A DNA stretch of 64,000 nt from Streptomyces sp. NBC_00286 (lineage in GTDB: Bacteria > Actinomycetota > Actinomycetes > Streptomycetales > Streptomycetaceae), in the NCBI RefSeq assembly GCF_036173125.1, contig NZ_CP108054.1:7407001-7471000 (forward strand). The letters are read 5' to 3'. Every line of letters starts with the position of its first letter. The first letter of the stretch is position 1. The position numbers and the translations under genes are program-made. The notes beneath the pieces were generated by a model. It had not been told where the DNA came from. It did no database searches and worked only from the letters and a program-made list of their open reading frames with translations. This document shows, one piece after another, positions 9,401 to 17,181 of this stretch.

Positions 9401-10474
9401 CTACACCGCCACATACGTCACCGGATCGCTCCCCGTAACCGCCTCCGCGCGCCCCAGCTTCACCAGCCGGCGCAGATGGGCCTCAGCCTCCGAGACGGCG
9501 ATGTTGCGGGAGGCGTACGGGATTTCGGACCAGGGGCGGTTCCACTCCATGCGTACGGCGAGTTGCCAGGGGGTGAGGGGCGTGGTGAGGAGGGAGAGGA
9601 GGCCGGTCAGGCGGGACTCATGGTGGGTCAGCAGCTCCCGTACGCGGGAGGGGGCGTCGGTGAAGGCGTGCTGGTGGGCGGGGAGGACCTCGGCGGGGGC
9701 CAGGCGGCCGACGCGTTCGAGGGAGTCGAGGTAGTCGCCCAGGGGGTCCATGACCGTGGCGTCGTCGGGGTCCTCGTACAGGCCGATGTGCGGGGTGATC
9801 TCGGGGAGCAGGTGGTCGCCGGAGAACAGGCGGCCCTTGCCGGGGAGTTGGGCCGGGTGGTCCTCCTCGAGGTGGAGGCACACGTGGCCCGGAGTGTGGC
9901 CGGGCGTCCAGATCGCGCGGAGGCGGCGTCCCGCCAGGTCGAGGAGTTCGCCGGGGACTATCTCGCGGTCGGGGAGCGCGGGGGAGAGGCCGGGGAGGGT
10001 GCGGGGGTGGGCCGTGCGCAGGGGCGCCACGTGTTCCTCGGGCGCGCCGGCGGCCGTGAGCTTGTCCGTCATGTACGTGAACCAGCGCTCCGGCCGCGTC
10101 CCGCGCGTTCGCCGCACGATCGAGGCGTCCGCCTCGTGCATCGCGACCCAGGCGCCGGAGGCCTCCCGTACCTTGCCGGACAGCCCGTGGTGGTCGGGGT
10201 GGTGGTGGGTGATCACCACCCCGTGGATCTCGGATGGCGAAGTGCCGCACGCGGTAAGGCCGTTGGCCAAGGTCTCCCACGACGCTGGGTCGTCCCAGCC
10301 CGTGTCGACCAGGACCGGGCCGCGGTCGGTGTCGAGGACGTACACCAGCGTGTAGCCGAGCGGGTTGTCAGGGATGGGGACCCTGATGGACCGTACGCCG
10401 CCGCCGTGGTCGGTCACTTGCGTCATGGGTTCCCCGTCCTGATCCGCATCCGGACTCCTCTTCGGCATGGCCAT
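9401..10474 (-). CDS. MBL-fold metallo-hydrolase
   Basis: Up to 357 aa (ATG 10472-10474); an ATG at 10424-10426 preceded by GGGGA would give 341 aa and is an equally good start. THHHPDHHG is the HxHxDH metal site of the metallo-beta-lactamase fold. IWTPGHTPGHVCLH and FSGDHLLP supply the next ligands, and a C-terminal winged-helix-like region follows (LAVRMEWNRPWSEI...AEAHLRRLVKLGRAEAV). This layout matches the LACTB2-like/hydroxyacyl-glutathione-hydrolase-related group that acts on thioesters or RNA ends. It is divergent from the aldehyde dehydrogenase gene and shares with it an intergenic region bearing a KstR-like site, so a thioesterase role in the same pathway is possible. Confidence 0.87.
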   Translation of the reverse strand: MAMPKRSPDADQDGEPMTQVTDHGGGVRSIRVPIPDNPLGYTLVYVLDTDRGPVLVDTGWDDPASWETLANGLTACGTSPSEIHGVVITHHHPDHHGLSGKVREASGAWVAMHEADASIVRRTRGTRPERWFTYMTDKLTAAGAPEEHVAPLRTAHPRTLPGLSPALPDREIVPGELLDLAGRRLRAIWTPGHTPGHVCLHLEEDHPAQLPGKGRLFSGDHLLPEITPHIGLYEDPDDATVMDPLGDYLDSLERVGRLAPAEVLPAHQHAFTDAPSRVRELLTHHESRLTGLLSLLTTPLTPWQLAVRMEWNRPWSEIPYASRNIAVSEAEAHLRRLVKLGRAEAVTGSDPVTYVAV

Positions 10475-10484
10475 TGCTCATGAT

Positions 10485-10504
10485 AACTAGAACTGGTATC
10501 AGTT
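10485..10504. promoter_or_regulatory. KstR-like operator (one mismatch) between the MBL hydrolase and aldehyde dehydrogenase genes
   Basis: The core 10488-10501 reads TAGAACTGGTATCA and matches TNNAACNNGTTNNA except for one base (A for T at 10498). Outer arms AACT and AGTT extend the dyad. It overlaps the start region of the MBL gene and lies about 120 bp upstream of the dehydrogenase. Confidence 0.6.
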
Positions 10505-10620
10505 CCTCGTGTGTATCTGAAACAGCGTCAGGAAATACCCGACGTGACAGAGATCACCAACTGAGATCAGTAACTGGATCAGTAACTGGGATCGCCCGGC
10601 TCCGCAGGAGGCAGTCGCTC

Positions 10621-12084
10621 ATGACCGAGCTCGTGGAACACGGACAGCTGTTCATCGGCGGGGAGTTGACGGACCCCCTGGGCCAGGACGTCATCGAGGT
10701 GGTCTCGCCGCACACGGAAGAGGTCATCGGGAGGGTGCCGCACGCCTCGCCGGCCGATGTGGACCGGGCGGTCGCGGCGGCGCGCAGGGCCTTCGACGAG
10801 GGGCCCTGGCCGCGGATGACGCTCGACGAGCGGATCGAGGTCATCAGCCGCATCAAGGACGCGTTCGCCGTACGGCACGAGGAGTTCGCCCGTGTCATCT
10901 CCTCCGAGAACGGCACCCCGTACACCTCCTCCGTGATGGTGCAGGCGCTGTCCTCGATGATGGTGTGGGACTCGGCGATCACCACCGCGCGCGGCTTCAC
11001 ATACGAGGAGCAGCGTGACGGTGTCCTCGGGAAGATTCTGGTGCGACGCGAACCCGTCGGCGTCGTCGCGGCCGTCGTGCCGTGGAACGTGCCGCAGTTC
11101 ACCGCCGCCGCCAAACTCGCGCCCGCGCTGCTCGCGGGCTGCACCGCGATCCTCAAGGTGTCGCCCGAAACCCCGCTCGACGCCTACCTGTTGGCGGAGA
11201 TCGCCGCCGAGGCCGGGCTGCCCGAGGGCGTGCTGTCGATCCTGCCCGCCGACCGGGAGGTCAGCGAGTACCTGGTGGGGCACGAGCACGTCGACAAGGT
11301 GTCCTTCACCGGGTCCGTCGGCGCCGGAAAGCGCGTCATGGAGGTCTGCTCGCGCAACCTCACCCGCGTCACTCTCGAACTGGGCGGCAAGTCGGCCGCG
11401 GTGATCCTGCCGGACGCCGACGCGGCGACGGCCGTGGGCGGCATCGCGCCCTTCGCCTGGATGATCAACGGTCAGGCGTGCGTCGCCCAGACCCGCATCC
11501 TCGTACCGCAAACCCGCTACGACGAGTTCGCCGAGGCCTTCGCCGCCACCGCGGGCGCGCTGAAGGTCGGCGACCCGCTCGACCCGGCCACCGAGGTGGG
11601 CCCGCTGGTCGCCCGGCGCCAGCAGCAGCGCTCCCTCGACTACATCCGTATCGGCCAGGAGGAAGGCGCCAAGATCCTCACCGGCGGCGGGCGTCCGGCC
11701 GGCTTCGACAAGGGCTGGTACGTCGAGCCGACGCTCTTCGGCGACGTCGACAACTCCATGCGGATCGCCCGCGAGGAGATCTTCGGGCCGGTCATCTGCC
11801 TCATCCCGTACGGCGACGAGAGCGAGGCCGTGAAGATCGCGAACGACTCGGAGTACGGGCTGAGCGGCAGCGTGTGGACCGCGGACGTCGAGCGCGGCAT
11901 CGAGGTCGCGCGGCAGGTCCGTACGGGCACGTACTCCGTCAACACCTTCAGCCTCGACATGCTCGGCCCGTTCGGCGGCTACAAGAACTCCGGTCTGGGG
12001 CGGGAGTTCGGGCCCGAGGGGTACGGCGAGTACTTCGAGTACAAGATGATCCACCTGCCCAACGGCTACGAGGGTGAGGCCTAG
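10621..12084 (+). CDS. Aldehyde dehydrogenase (ALDH superfamily)
   Basis: 487 aa. ATG 10621 has GGAGG 9 nt upstream. It oxidises an aldehyde to the acid with NAD(P)+ in the cytoplasm. The N-terminal cofactor domain holds VVPWNVPQF (153-160) and the FTGSVGAGK loop (229-237). The base is Glu253 in LELGGKS and the nucleophile is Cys287 in NGQACVAQTR; both are intact. Length and motifs are standard. A 3Fe-4S ferredoxin gene follows 3 nt after the stop, and a KstR-like site lies in the promoter region. Together these suggest a role in oxidising an aldehyde made from a sterol or terpenoid alcohol. The true substrate is not visible. Confidence 0.93.
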   Translation: MTELVEHGQLFIGGELTDPLGQDVIEVVSPHTEEVIGRVPHASPADVDRAVAAARRAFDEGPWPRMTLDERIEVISRIKDAFAVRHEEFARVISSENGTPYTSSVMVQALSSMMVWDSAITTARGFTYEEQRDGVLGKILVRREPVGVVAAVVPWNVPQFTAAAKLAPALLAGCTAILKVSPETPLDAYLLAEIAAEAGLPEGVLSILPADREVSEYLVGHEHVDKVSFTGSVGAGKRVMEVCSRNLTRVTLELGGKSAAVILPDADAATAVGGIAPFAWMINGQACVAQTRILVPQTRYDEFAEAFAATAGALKVGDPLDPATEVGPLVARRQQQRSLDYIRIGQEEGAKILTGGGRPAGFDKGWYVEPTLFGDVDNSMRIAREEIFGPVICLIPYGDESEAVKIANDSEYGLSGSVWTADVERGIEVARQVRTGTYSVNTFSLDMLGPFGGYKNSGLGREFGPEGYGEYFEYKMIHLPNGYEGEA

Positions 12085-12087
12085 AAG

Positions 12088-12321
12088 ATGGGTGACCGCT
12101 GGCACATCGAGGTCGACCGCTCGGTCTGCATCGGCTCGTCCCAGTGCGTCAACCAGGCTCCCCACGCCTTCCACCTCGACTCCGCCCGCCAGTCCCACCC
12201 CCTGGACCCGGACACGGACGCCAACGAGAAGGTCCTGGAGGCGGCGGAGGGCTGCCCGGTGGAGGCGATCATGATCAGCCTGGTGGGGTCGGGGGAGCCG
12301 GTTTTCCCGCCTGAGGAGTGA
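12088..12321 (+). CDS. [3Fe-4S] ferredoxin, P450-associated type
   Basis: 77 aa. WHIEVDRSVCIGSSQCVNQAP places cysteines in a C-x5-C arrangement and EGCPVEAI gives the third, near residue 54. The fourth position of a 4Fe ferredoxin is absent, as in the small single-cluster ferredoxins that feed cytochrome P450s or, in mycobacteria, sterol oxygenases. It starts 3 nt after the aldehyde dehydrogenase gene and must be co-expressed with it. No P450 or ferredoxin reductase gene is in the window, so its partner lies elsewhere. Confidence 0.92.
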   Translation: MGDRWHIEVDRSVCIGSSQCVNQAPHAFHLDSARQSHPLDPDTDANEKVLEAAEGCPVEAIMISLVGSGEPVFPPEE

Positions 12322-12330
12322 CCATCGCTC

Positions 12331-12369
12331 GGGCTGACTCCCGCATGGCAGCCATGCGGGAGTCAGCCC
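12331..12369. terminator. Bidirectional hairpin terminator between ferredoxin and kstR
   Basis: A perfect 18-bp stem (GGGCTGACTCCCGCATGG with its complement) closed by a 3-nt loop lies between two convergent genes. It overlaps the last codons of kstR, whose stop is at 12363-12365. No long U-tract is present, which is normal for Streptomyces. Confidence 0.92.
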
Positions 12370-13169
12370 TTGTCGCGCGGCTCCGTCAGGTCGATCAAGC
12401 GGCAGACCATCTCGATGTCGATCTTGACCTGGGCGATGGAGGCGCGGCCCGAGAGCCAGGTGATGAGGGCCGAGTGCCAGGTGTGGCCGATGACGCGGAC
12501 AGCGGAGAGCTGGTCGGGGGTCGGGTCGTCCAGGCCCATCGCGTCCAGGATGATCAGGGTGGTCTGGCGGGAGACCTGGTCCACCTCCGGGCTGACGCTG
12601 CGGTCCGCGAACGTCAGAGCGCGGACCATGGCGTCGGCGAGGTGCGGCTCGCGCTGCAGGGCGCGGAAGGCTCGCATCAGGGTTTCGGCGACGCGTTCCG
12701 CCGCCGTGTCGCCGGCCGGGGGTTTCTTACGGAGCGTGCCGTGCATGTGGGCGAGTTGGTCCTGCATCGTGGCGACGAGCAGGTGGATCTTCGACGGGAA
12801 GTAGCGGTAGAGGGTGCCCAAGGCGACCTGCGAGGACTCCGCGACCTCGCGCATCTGCACCGCGTCAAAACCGCCCCGGCTGGCCAGTTGGGCGCTCGCG
12901 TGCAGGATGCGCCGCCGCCGGGCCTCCTGCCGCTCGGTGAGTGGCGGCGAGTCCGACTGGAGCGTTCGTACCACCGCTTGCGCGCTCTTCGCGGCGGCGG
13001 GCTTGGCAGCGGCGGGCTTGGCGGTCGGCTTCTCGGCGTCCGTGGCCGAGCGCCTGGCCTTCGTCGCCGGCTGAGCGATCGCCGGCTGTGCGGTCGTCGG
13101 CCGCTCGGTCTTCGGCTGTGCCGTCGTCGGCTGCGCGGTCTTCGCCGGTGGGGTGGCTTCCGCTGGCAT
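12363..13169 (-). CDS. kstR: KstR-type TetR-family repressor of sterol/lipid catabolism
   Basis: 268 aa from ATG 13167-13169. Residues 1-75 are a disordered Ala/Pro/Thr/Lys-rich extension with AQP repeats. Residues about 78-130 are the TetR helix-turn-helix, where GGFDAVQMREVAESSQVALG runs into TLYRYFPSK. This is nearly the same as mycobacterial KstR by recall (GGYEAVQMRAVADRADVAVG...). The C-terminal ligand domain also matches it (REPHLADAMVRALTFADRSVSPEVDQV). KstR represses sterol-degradation genes and is released by steroid-CoA ligands. A perfect KstR motif lies 154 bp upstream at 13323-13336, so autoregulation is likely. The N-terminal extension is unusual. Confidence 0.88.
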   Translation of the reverse strand: MPAEATPPAKTAQPTTAQPKTERPTTAQPAIAQPATKARRSATDAEKPTAKPAAAKPAAAKSAQAVVRTLQSDSPPLTERQEARRRRILHASAQLASRGGFDAVQMREVAESSQVALGTLYRYFPSKIHLLVATMQDQLAHMHGTLRKKPPAGDTAAERVAETLMRAFRALQREPHLADAMVRALTFADRSVSPEVDQVSRQTTLIILDAMGLDDPTPDQLSAVRVIGHTWHSALITWLSGRASIAQVKIDIEMVCRLIDLTEPRDKG

Positions 13170-13322
13170 GTGTCCCGTTCCGTGACGTTCGTGCAAAAGG
13201 GTCGGGTGGGGGCGGGGTGAGCGACAGCAGAGTAGAGCCTCGTCGTGGCGTGAATCACCCGATCCACCGCTCACAGAAGGACTACCTGCCGGTAGATTCA
13301 GTGCTCCCTGAACGATCAACTC

Positions 13323-13336
13323 TGAAACTTGTTCTA
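13323..13336. promoter_or_regulatory. KstR operator upstream of kstR and the glycosyltransferase operon
   Basis: TGAAACTTGTTCTA matches TNNAACNNGTTNNA exactly and is embedded in a wider dyad (TCTGAAAC...GTTCTAGA). It lies between kstR (start 13169) and the divergent gene at 13391, so it could control both. Confidence 0.8.
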
Positions 13337-13390
13337 GATTACCGTCCCGAAGTAATCTCGCGGGAAACTGCTGGAAGAAGGGGGCCCGGA

Positions 13391-14839
13391 GTGACCGCTG
13401 AGGCCATGGAGGCGGGTCCCGAGGAGGGCTCGGCCGCCGACGGCGACCGACCGTTGCGCATCGCGCTCCTCACCTACAAAGGGAACCCGTTCTGCGGCGG
13501 CCAGGGCGTCTACGTACGGCACCTCTCGCGCGAACTCGCCCGCCTCGGTCACCGGATCGAGGTCATCGGAGCCCAGCCGTATCCCGTACTCGATGTAGAC
13601 GTACTCGACGAGGACGTACGCGGCGCGAGTGACGGCCAGAGCGGGCTCGGGGGCCGGGGCGGACTCTCGCTCACCGAGTTGCCCAGCCTCGACCTGTACC
13701 GCCCCGAGGACCCCTTTCGCACCCCGAAGCCCGGCGAGTTCCGCGACTGGATCGACGCCCTCGAGGTCGGCACGATGTGGACCGGCGGCTTCCCCGAGCC
13801 GCTGACCTTCTCGCTGCGCGCCCGGCGCCATCTCCGCGCCCGTCGCGGCGAGTTCGACGTCGTGCACGACAACCAGACTCTCGGCTACGGACTGTTGGGC
13901 GACATCGGCGCCCCCCTCGTCACGACGATCCATCACCCCATCACCGTGGACCGCCAGTTGGAGCTGGACGCGGCGAACGGCTGGCGCGAGCGCGCCTCCA
14001 AACGCCGCTGGTACGCCTTCACCCGCATGCAGAAGCGCGTCGCCCGCCGCCTCCCCTCCGTCCTCACCGTCTCCGGCACCTCCCGCCAGGAGATCGTCGA
14101 CCACCTCGGCGTACGCGACGAACGCATCCACGTCGTGCACATCGGCGCCGACACCGACCTCTTCTCGCCGAATCCGTCCGTACCGCAGCTGCCGGGGCGG
14201 ATCGTCACGACGTCCAGCGCGGACGTGCCGCTGAAGGGGCTCGTCTTCCTCCTCGAGGCGCTCGCCAAGGTGCGCACCGAGCACCCCGCCGCGCACCTCG
14301 TCGTCGTCGGCAAGCGCGGCGAGGACGGACCGGTCGCGCAGGCCATCGAGCGGTACGGGCTCGAAGGCGCCGTCGAGTTCGTGAAGGGGATCTCCGACGA
14401 GGAACTGGTCGACCTCGTGCGGTCCGCCGAAGTCGCCTGCGTGCCGTCCCTCTACGAGGGCTTCTCGCTGCCCGCCGCGGAGGCGATGGCGACGGGCACG
14501 CCGCTCGTCGCCACCACCGGCGGGGCGATTCCCGAGGTGGCGGGCAGGGACGGTGAGACCTGCCTGGCCGTACCGCCGGGTGACTCCGGGGCGCTGGCCG
14601 CCGCCGTGAGCAGGCTTCTCGGCGACTCCTCCCTGCGTACGCGGCTCGGAACTGCCGGGCGCGCACGGGTCCTTGAGCGGTTCACCTGGGCGCGGGCTGC
14701 CGAGGGGACGGTGGCGCGGTATCGCGAGGCCATCGCTGACGCCGGGGGAGCGCGTCGGCCCGCCGTTGCACGGGCTGTGGAAGCCGAAGCAGCCACAGAA
14801 GTAGTCGTAACCGATCGTGAAAGCAGGGCCACGTGCTGA
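13391..14839 (+). CDS. Family 4 glycosyltransferase
   Basis: 482 aa from GTG 13391 (GGGCCCGGA precedes it); ATG 13406 is an alternative. The fold is GT-B. The N-terminal acceptor domain begins LRIALLTYKGNPFCGGQGVYVRHLSRELARLGH, the usual glycine-rich start of GT4 enzymes. The C-terminal donor domain holds VHIGADTDLFSP, the phosphate-binding VVVGKRGEDG and the EX7E-like PSLYEGFSLPAAEAMATG. It is retaining and would transfer a sugar from a nucleotide donor; the acceptor is unknown. It overlaps the methyltransferase gene by 7 nt, and that gene overlaps the next by 4, giving a compact three-gene unit. Confidence 0.9.
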   Translation: MTAEAMEAGPEEGSAADGDRPLRIALLTYKGNPFCGGQGVYVRHLSRELARLGHRIEVIGAQPYPVLDVDVLDEDVRGASDGQSGLGGRGGLSLTELPSLDLYRPEDPFRTPKPGEFRDWIDALEVGTMWTGGFPEPLTFSLRARRHLRARRGEFDVVHDNQTLGYGLLGDIGAPLVTTIHHPITVDRQLELDAANGWRERASKRRWYAFTRMQKRVARRLPSVLTVSGTSRQEIVDHLGVRDERIHVVHIGADTDLFSPNPSVPQLPGRIVTTSSADVPLKGLVFLLEALAKVRTEHPAAHLVVVGKRGEDGPVAQAIERYGLEGAVEFVKGISDEELVDLVRSAEVACVPSLYEGFSLPAAEAMATGTPLVATTGGAIPEVAGRDGETCLAVPPGDSGALAAAVSRLLGDSSLRTRLGTAGRARVLERFTWARAAEGTVARYREAIADAGGARRPAVARAVEAEAATEVVVTDRESRATC

Positions 14840-15591
14840 CCGTCGACTTCTCCCGGTTCCCGCTCGCCCCGGGCGACCGCGTACTGGACCTCGGGTGCGG
14901 AGCCGGCCGGCACGCCTTCGAGTGCTACCGGCGCGGAGCGCACGTCGTGGCGCTGGACCAGAACGCCGAGGAAATCAGCGAGGTCGCCACCTGGTTCGCC
15001 GCGATGAAGGAGGCCGGGGAGGCGCCGGAGGGGTCGAGTGCCGTCGCCATGGAGGGCGACGCGCTTCAACTCCCGTTCCCCGACGAGTCGTTCGACGTCG
15101 TGATCATCTCCGAGGTCATGGAGCACATACCCGACGACAAGGGCGTACTCGCGGAGATGGTGCGCGTACTGAAGCCTGGCGGGCGGATCGCCGTCACGGT
15201 CCCGCGTTACGGGCCCGAGAAGGTGTGCTGGGCGCTGTCCGACGCGTATCACGAGGTCGAGGGCGGACACATCCGCATCTACAAGGCCGATGAACTGCTG
15301 GACAGAATGCGCGAGGCGGGGCTGAAGCCGTACGGCACGCATCACGCCCACGCGCTGCACAGCCCGTACTGGTGGCTGAAGTGCGCGTTCGGCGTCGACA
15401 ACGACAAGGCGCTGCCGGTGCGGGCGTACCACAAGCTTCTGGTCTGGGACATCATGAAGAAGCCGCTCGCCACGCGGGTCGCCGAGCAGGCGCTGAACCC
15501 GTTGATCGGGAAGAGCTTCGTGGCGTACGCGACCAAGCCGCATCTTCCCGTTGAGGCAGCTTCAACCGACGCCTCGGTGGACGCTTCGTGA
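14833..15591 (+). CDS. Class I SAM-dependent methyltransferase
   Basis: 252 aa from GTG 14833, inside the end of the glycosyltransferase gene. VLDLGCGAGRHAFE (residues 17-30) is motif I for SAM binding, VVALDQNAEEI gives the acidic ribose-binding residue, and LPFPDESFDVVIISEVMEHI is motif II/post-II. These are features of the UbiE/Methyltransf_11 type. The C-terminal 90 residues (HHAHALHSPYWWLKCAFGVDN...) are family-specific and rich in aromatic residues. It should methylate the product of, or precursor for, the adjacent glycosyltransferase. Substrate unknown. Confidence 0.9.
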   Translation: MLTVDFSRFPLAPGDRVLDLGCGAGRHAFECYRRGAHVVALDQNAEEISEVATWFAAMKEAGEAPEGSSAVAMEGDALQLPFPDESFDVVIISEVMEHIPDDKGVLAEMVRVLKPGGRIAVTVPRYGPEKVCWALSDAYHEVEGGHIRIYKADELLDRMREAGLKPYGTHHAHALHSPYWWLKCAFGVDNDKALPVRAYHKLLVWDIMKKPLATRVAEQALNPLIGKSFVAYATKPHLPVEAASTDASVDAS

Positions 15592-16673
15592 CGACGCCCC
15601 GTACAGAACACCTCGTCCTGTCCGGGGTGCTCACCGCGGAGCAGGCCGCCGAGACGGTGCGGGGCATCCTCGCCGTGCAGCGCGCGGACGGCGCCATACC
15701 GTGGTTCCGCGGGCACCACCTCGACCCTTGGGACCACACCGAGGCCGCGATGGCGCTGGACGCGGCGGGCGAACACGAGGCCGCCGAGCGGGCGTACGAC
15801 TGGCTGGCCCGGCATCAGAACGAGGACGGCTCCTGGTACGCGGCGTACGCCGACGGGGACGCCGCCGACGTCACCGACCGCGGCCGGGAGACCAACTTCT
15901 GCGCGTACGTCGCCGTCGGCGTCTGGCACCACTACCTGGCGACCGGCGACGACACCTTCCTGGACCGGATGTGGTCCACCGTCTACTCCGCCATGGAGTT
16001 CGTGCTGCGGCTCCAGCTGCCGGGCGGGCAGATCGGCTGGCGGTGCGAGGACGACGGGACCGGGAGCGGAACCGGTGCTAGGTCCGATGAGGCGCTGCTG
16101 ACCGGGAGTTCGTCCGTCCACCACGCCCTGCGCTGCGCGCTCGCGATCGCCGAGGAGCGGGAAGAGCCGCAGCCGGACTGGGAGTTGGCGGTGGGGACGC
16201 TGCGGCATGCGATACGGCGGCATCCGGAGCGGTTCCTCGACAAGAGCCGTTACTCCATGGACTGGTACTACCCCGTGCTGGGCGGCGCGCTCACCGGGGC
16301 CGAGGCGAAGGAACGTATCGAACGGGACTGGGATCGCTTCGTGGTTCCGGGCGTAGGCGTACGGTGCGTCGTCCCGAACCCGTGGGTCACGGGCGGCGAG
16401 TCCGCCGAACTCGCCCTGGCGCTCTGGGCCGTGGGCGAGTCCGACCGGGCTCTGGAGATCCTCCAGTCCATCCAGCACCTGCGCGACCCGAAGACCGGCC
16501 TGTACTGGACGGGCTACGTCTTCGAGGACGAGGCCATCTGGCCCGAGGAGCTGACCGCGTGGACGGCGGGCTCGCTGCTGCTCGCCGTCGCGGCGCTGGG
16601 CGGGGACGAGGCGACGTGTGCGGTGTTCAGCGGGGAGCGGCTGCCTTGGGGGCTGGAAACGGAGTGCTGCTAG
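15588..16673 (+). CDS. Prenyltransferase/terpenoid-cyclase-fold protein (alpha/alpha toroid)
   Basis: 361 aa from GTG 15588 in a GTGA overlap with the methyltransferase gene. Repeated helix pairs with aromatic Asp/Gly turns (LARHQNEDGSWYAAYADGD, LQLPGGQIGWRCEDDG, DPKTGLYWTGYVFEDEAIWP) indicate an alpha/alpha toroid. The DxDD motif of squalene cyclases is absent, and an (alpha/alpha)6 glycosidase-like role is as likely as lipid cyclisation. As third gene of the glycosyltransferase-methyltransferase unit it probably acts on the same glycolipid or polysaccharide. It is cytoplasmic, with no signal peptide. Confidence 0.8.
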   Translation: MTTPRTEHLVLSGVLTAEQAAETVRGILAVQRADGAIPWFRGHHLDPWDHTEAAMALDAAGEHEAAERAYDWLARHQNEDGSWYAAYADGDAADVTDRGRETNFCAYVAVGVWHHYLATGDDTFLDRMWSTVYSAMEFVLRLQLPGGQIGWRCEDDGTGSGTGARSDEALLTGSSSVHHALRCALAIAEEREEPQPDWELAVGTLRHAIRRHPERFLDKSRYSMDWYYPVLGGALTGAEAKERIERDWDRFVVPGVGVRCVVPNPWVTGGESAELALALWAVGESDRALEILQSIQHLRDPKTGLYWTGYVFEDEAIWPEELTAWTAGSLLLAVAALGGDEATCAVFSGERLPWGLETECC

Positions 16674-16680
16674 CGCTGTT

Positions 16681-16800
16681 CTAGCGCCCCGTCAGGGGCG
16701 CGGGGCTGTGGCACATGCGGCTCCGCCGCGATGGGGGTCCCCCCGCTCGAGCGAATTCGAGAGTGGGGGAGCGACCAGCCACAGACGGCCTGCAGCTTTC
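16681..16800. repeat. Modular Streptomyces intergenic repeat
   Basis: The 150-bp gap after the 15588-16673 operon contains GGGGCGCGGGGCTGTGGCA, CGGCTCCGCCGCGATGGGGG and GAGAGTGGGGGAGCGACC. These are the modules also found near 22.1, 26.1-26.9, 45.3 and 50.7 kb. The TCCCCCCGC...GTGGGGGAG part can fold into a strong hairpin and may terminate the operon. Confidence 0.85.
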
Positions 16801-16823
16801 GTACTGGGTTACCCGCGGAGCGC

Positions 16824-17120
16824 TCAGTGGTGGCGGTACATGCGGTTGGCGATCACGTGGCCCACGAAGAGGTACACGATGGCGGCCAGGCCGTACCCTG
16901 CGACGACTCGGGCCCAGCCCTCGTCGAAGGTGAACAGGTCGTGGGACCAGCCGGCCAGCCAGCGGGCCGCGTCCTGGATGAACTGTACGAAGTCGTTCGC
17001 CCGGTTCGCGTCCAGTAGGTACATCAGGATCCACAGGCCGAGGATCGACGCCATGATGTCGGCGACGATCGCGATGGCTCTGCCTGCCTGGTTGCTGCGA
17101 GATCGAGAGGGCATGCTCAT
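16824..17120 (-). CDS. Small integral membrane protein of unknown function
   Basis: 98 aa with two predicted membrane helices (about residues 14-36, AIAIVADIMASILGLWILMYLL, and 70-91, VVAGYGLAAIVYLFVGHVIA) separated by an amphipathic segment carrying ANDFVQFIQDAARWLAGWSH. A basic N-terminus suggests N-in topology. It is convergent with the glycosyltransferase operon and 61 bp downstream of the F420 oxidoreductase gene on the same strand, so it may be the last gene of that unit. No family is recognised with confidence. Confidence 0.75.
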   Translation of the reverse strand: MSMPSRSRSNQAGRAIAIVADIMASILGLWILMYLLDANRANDFVQFIQDAARWLAGWSHDLFTFDEGWARVVAGYGLAAIVYLFVGHVIANRMYRHH

Positions 17121-17181
17121 CGAGTGCCCCTTGAATCCTGAATGAAACCGCCCGGGGGTTCGATCTACCTTACGTCGAGGT

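Noticed and set aside
12088..12321. Ferredoxin taken as proof of a cytochrome P450 here
   Set aside because: No P450 or ferredoxin reductase gene with heme-Cys or flavin motifs is present in the window.
16672..16690. CTAGCGCTGTTCTAGCGC as a further KstR site
   Set aside because: It lacks the AAC half of TNNAACNNGTTNNA and is better explained as a short direct repeat next to the intergenic module.
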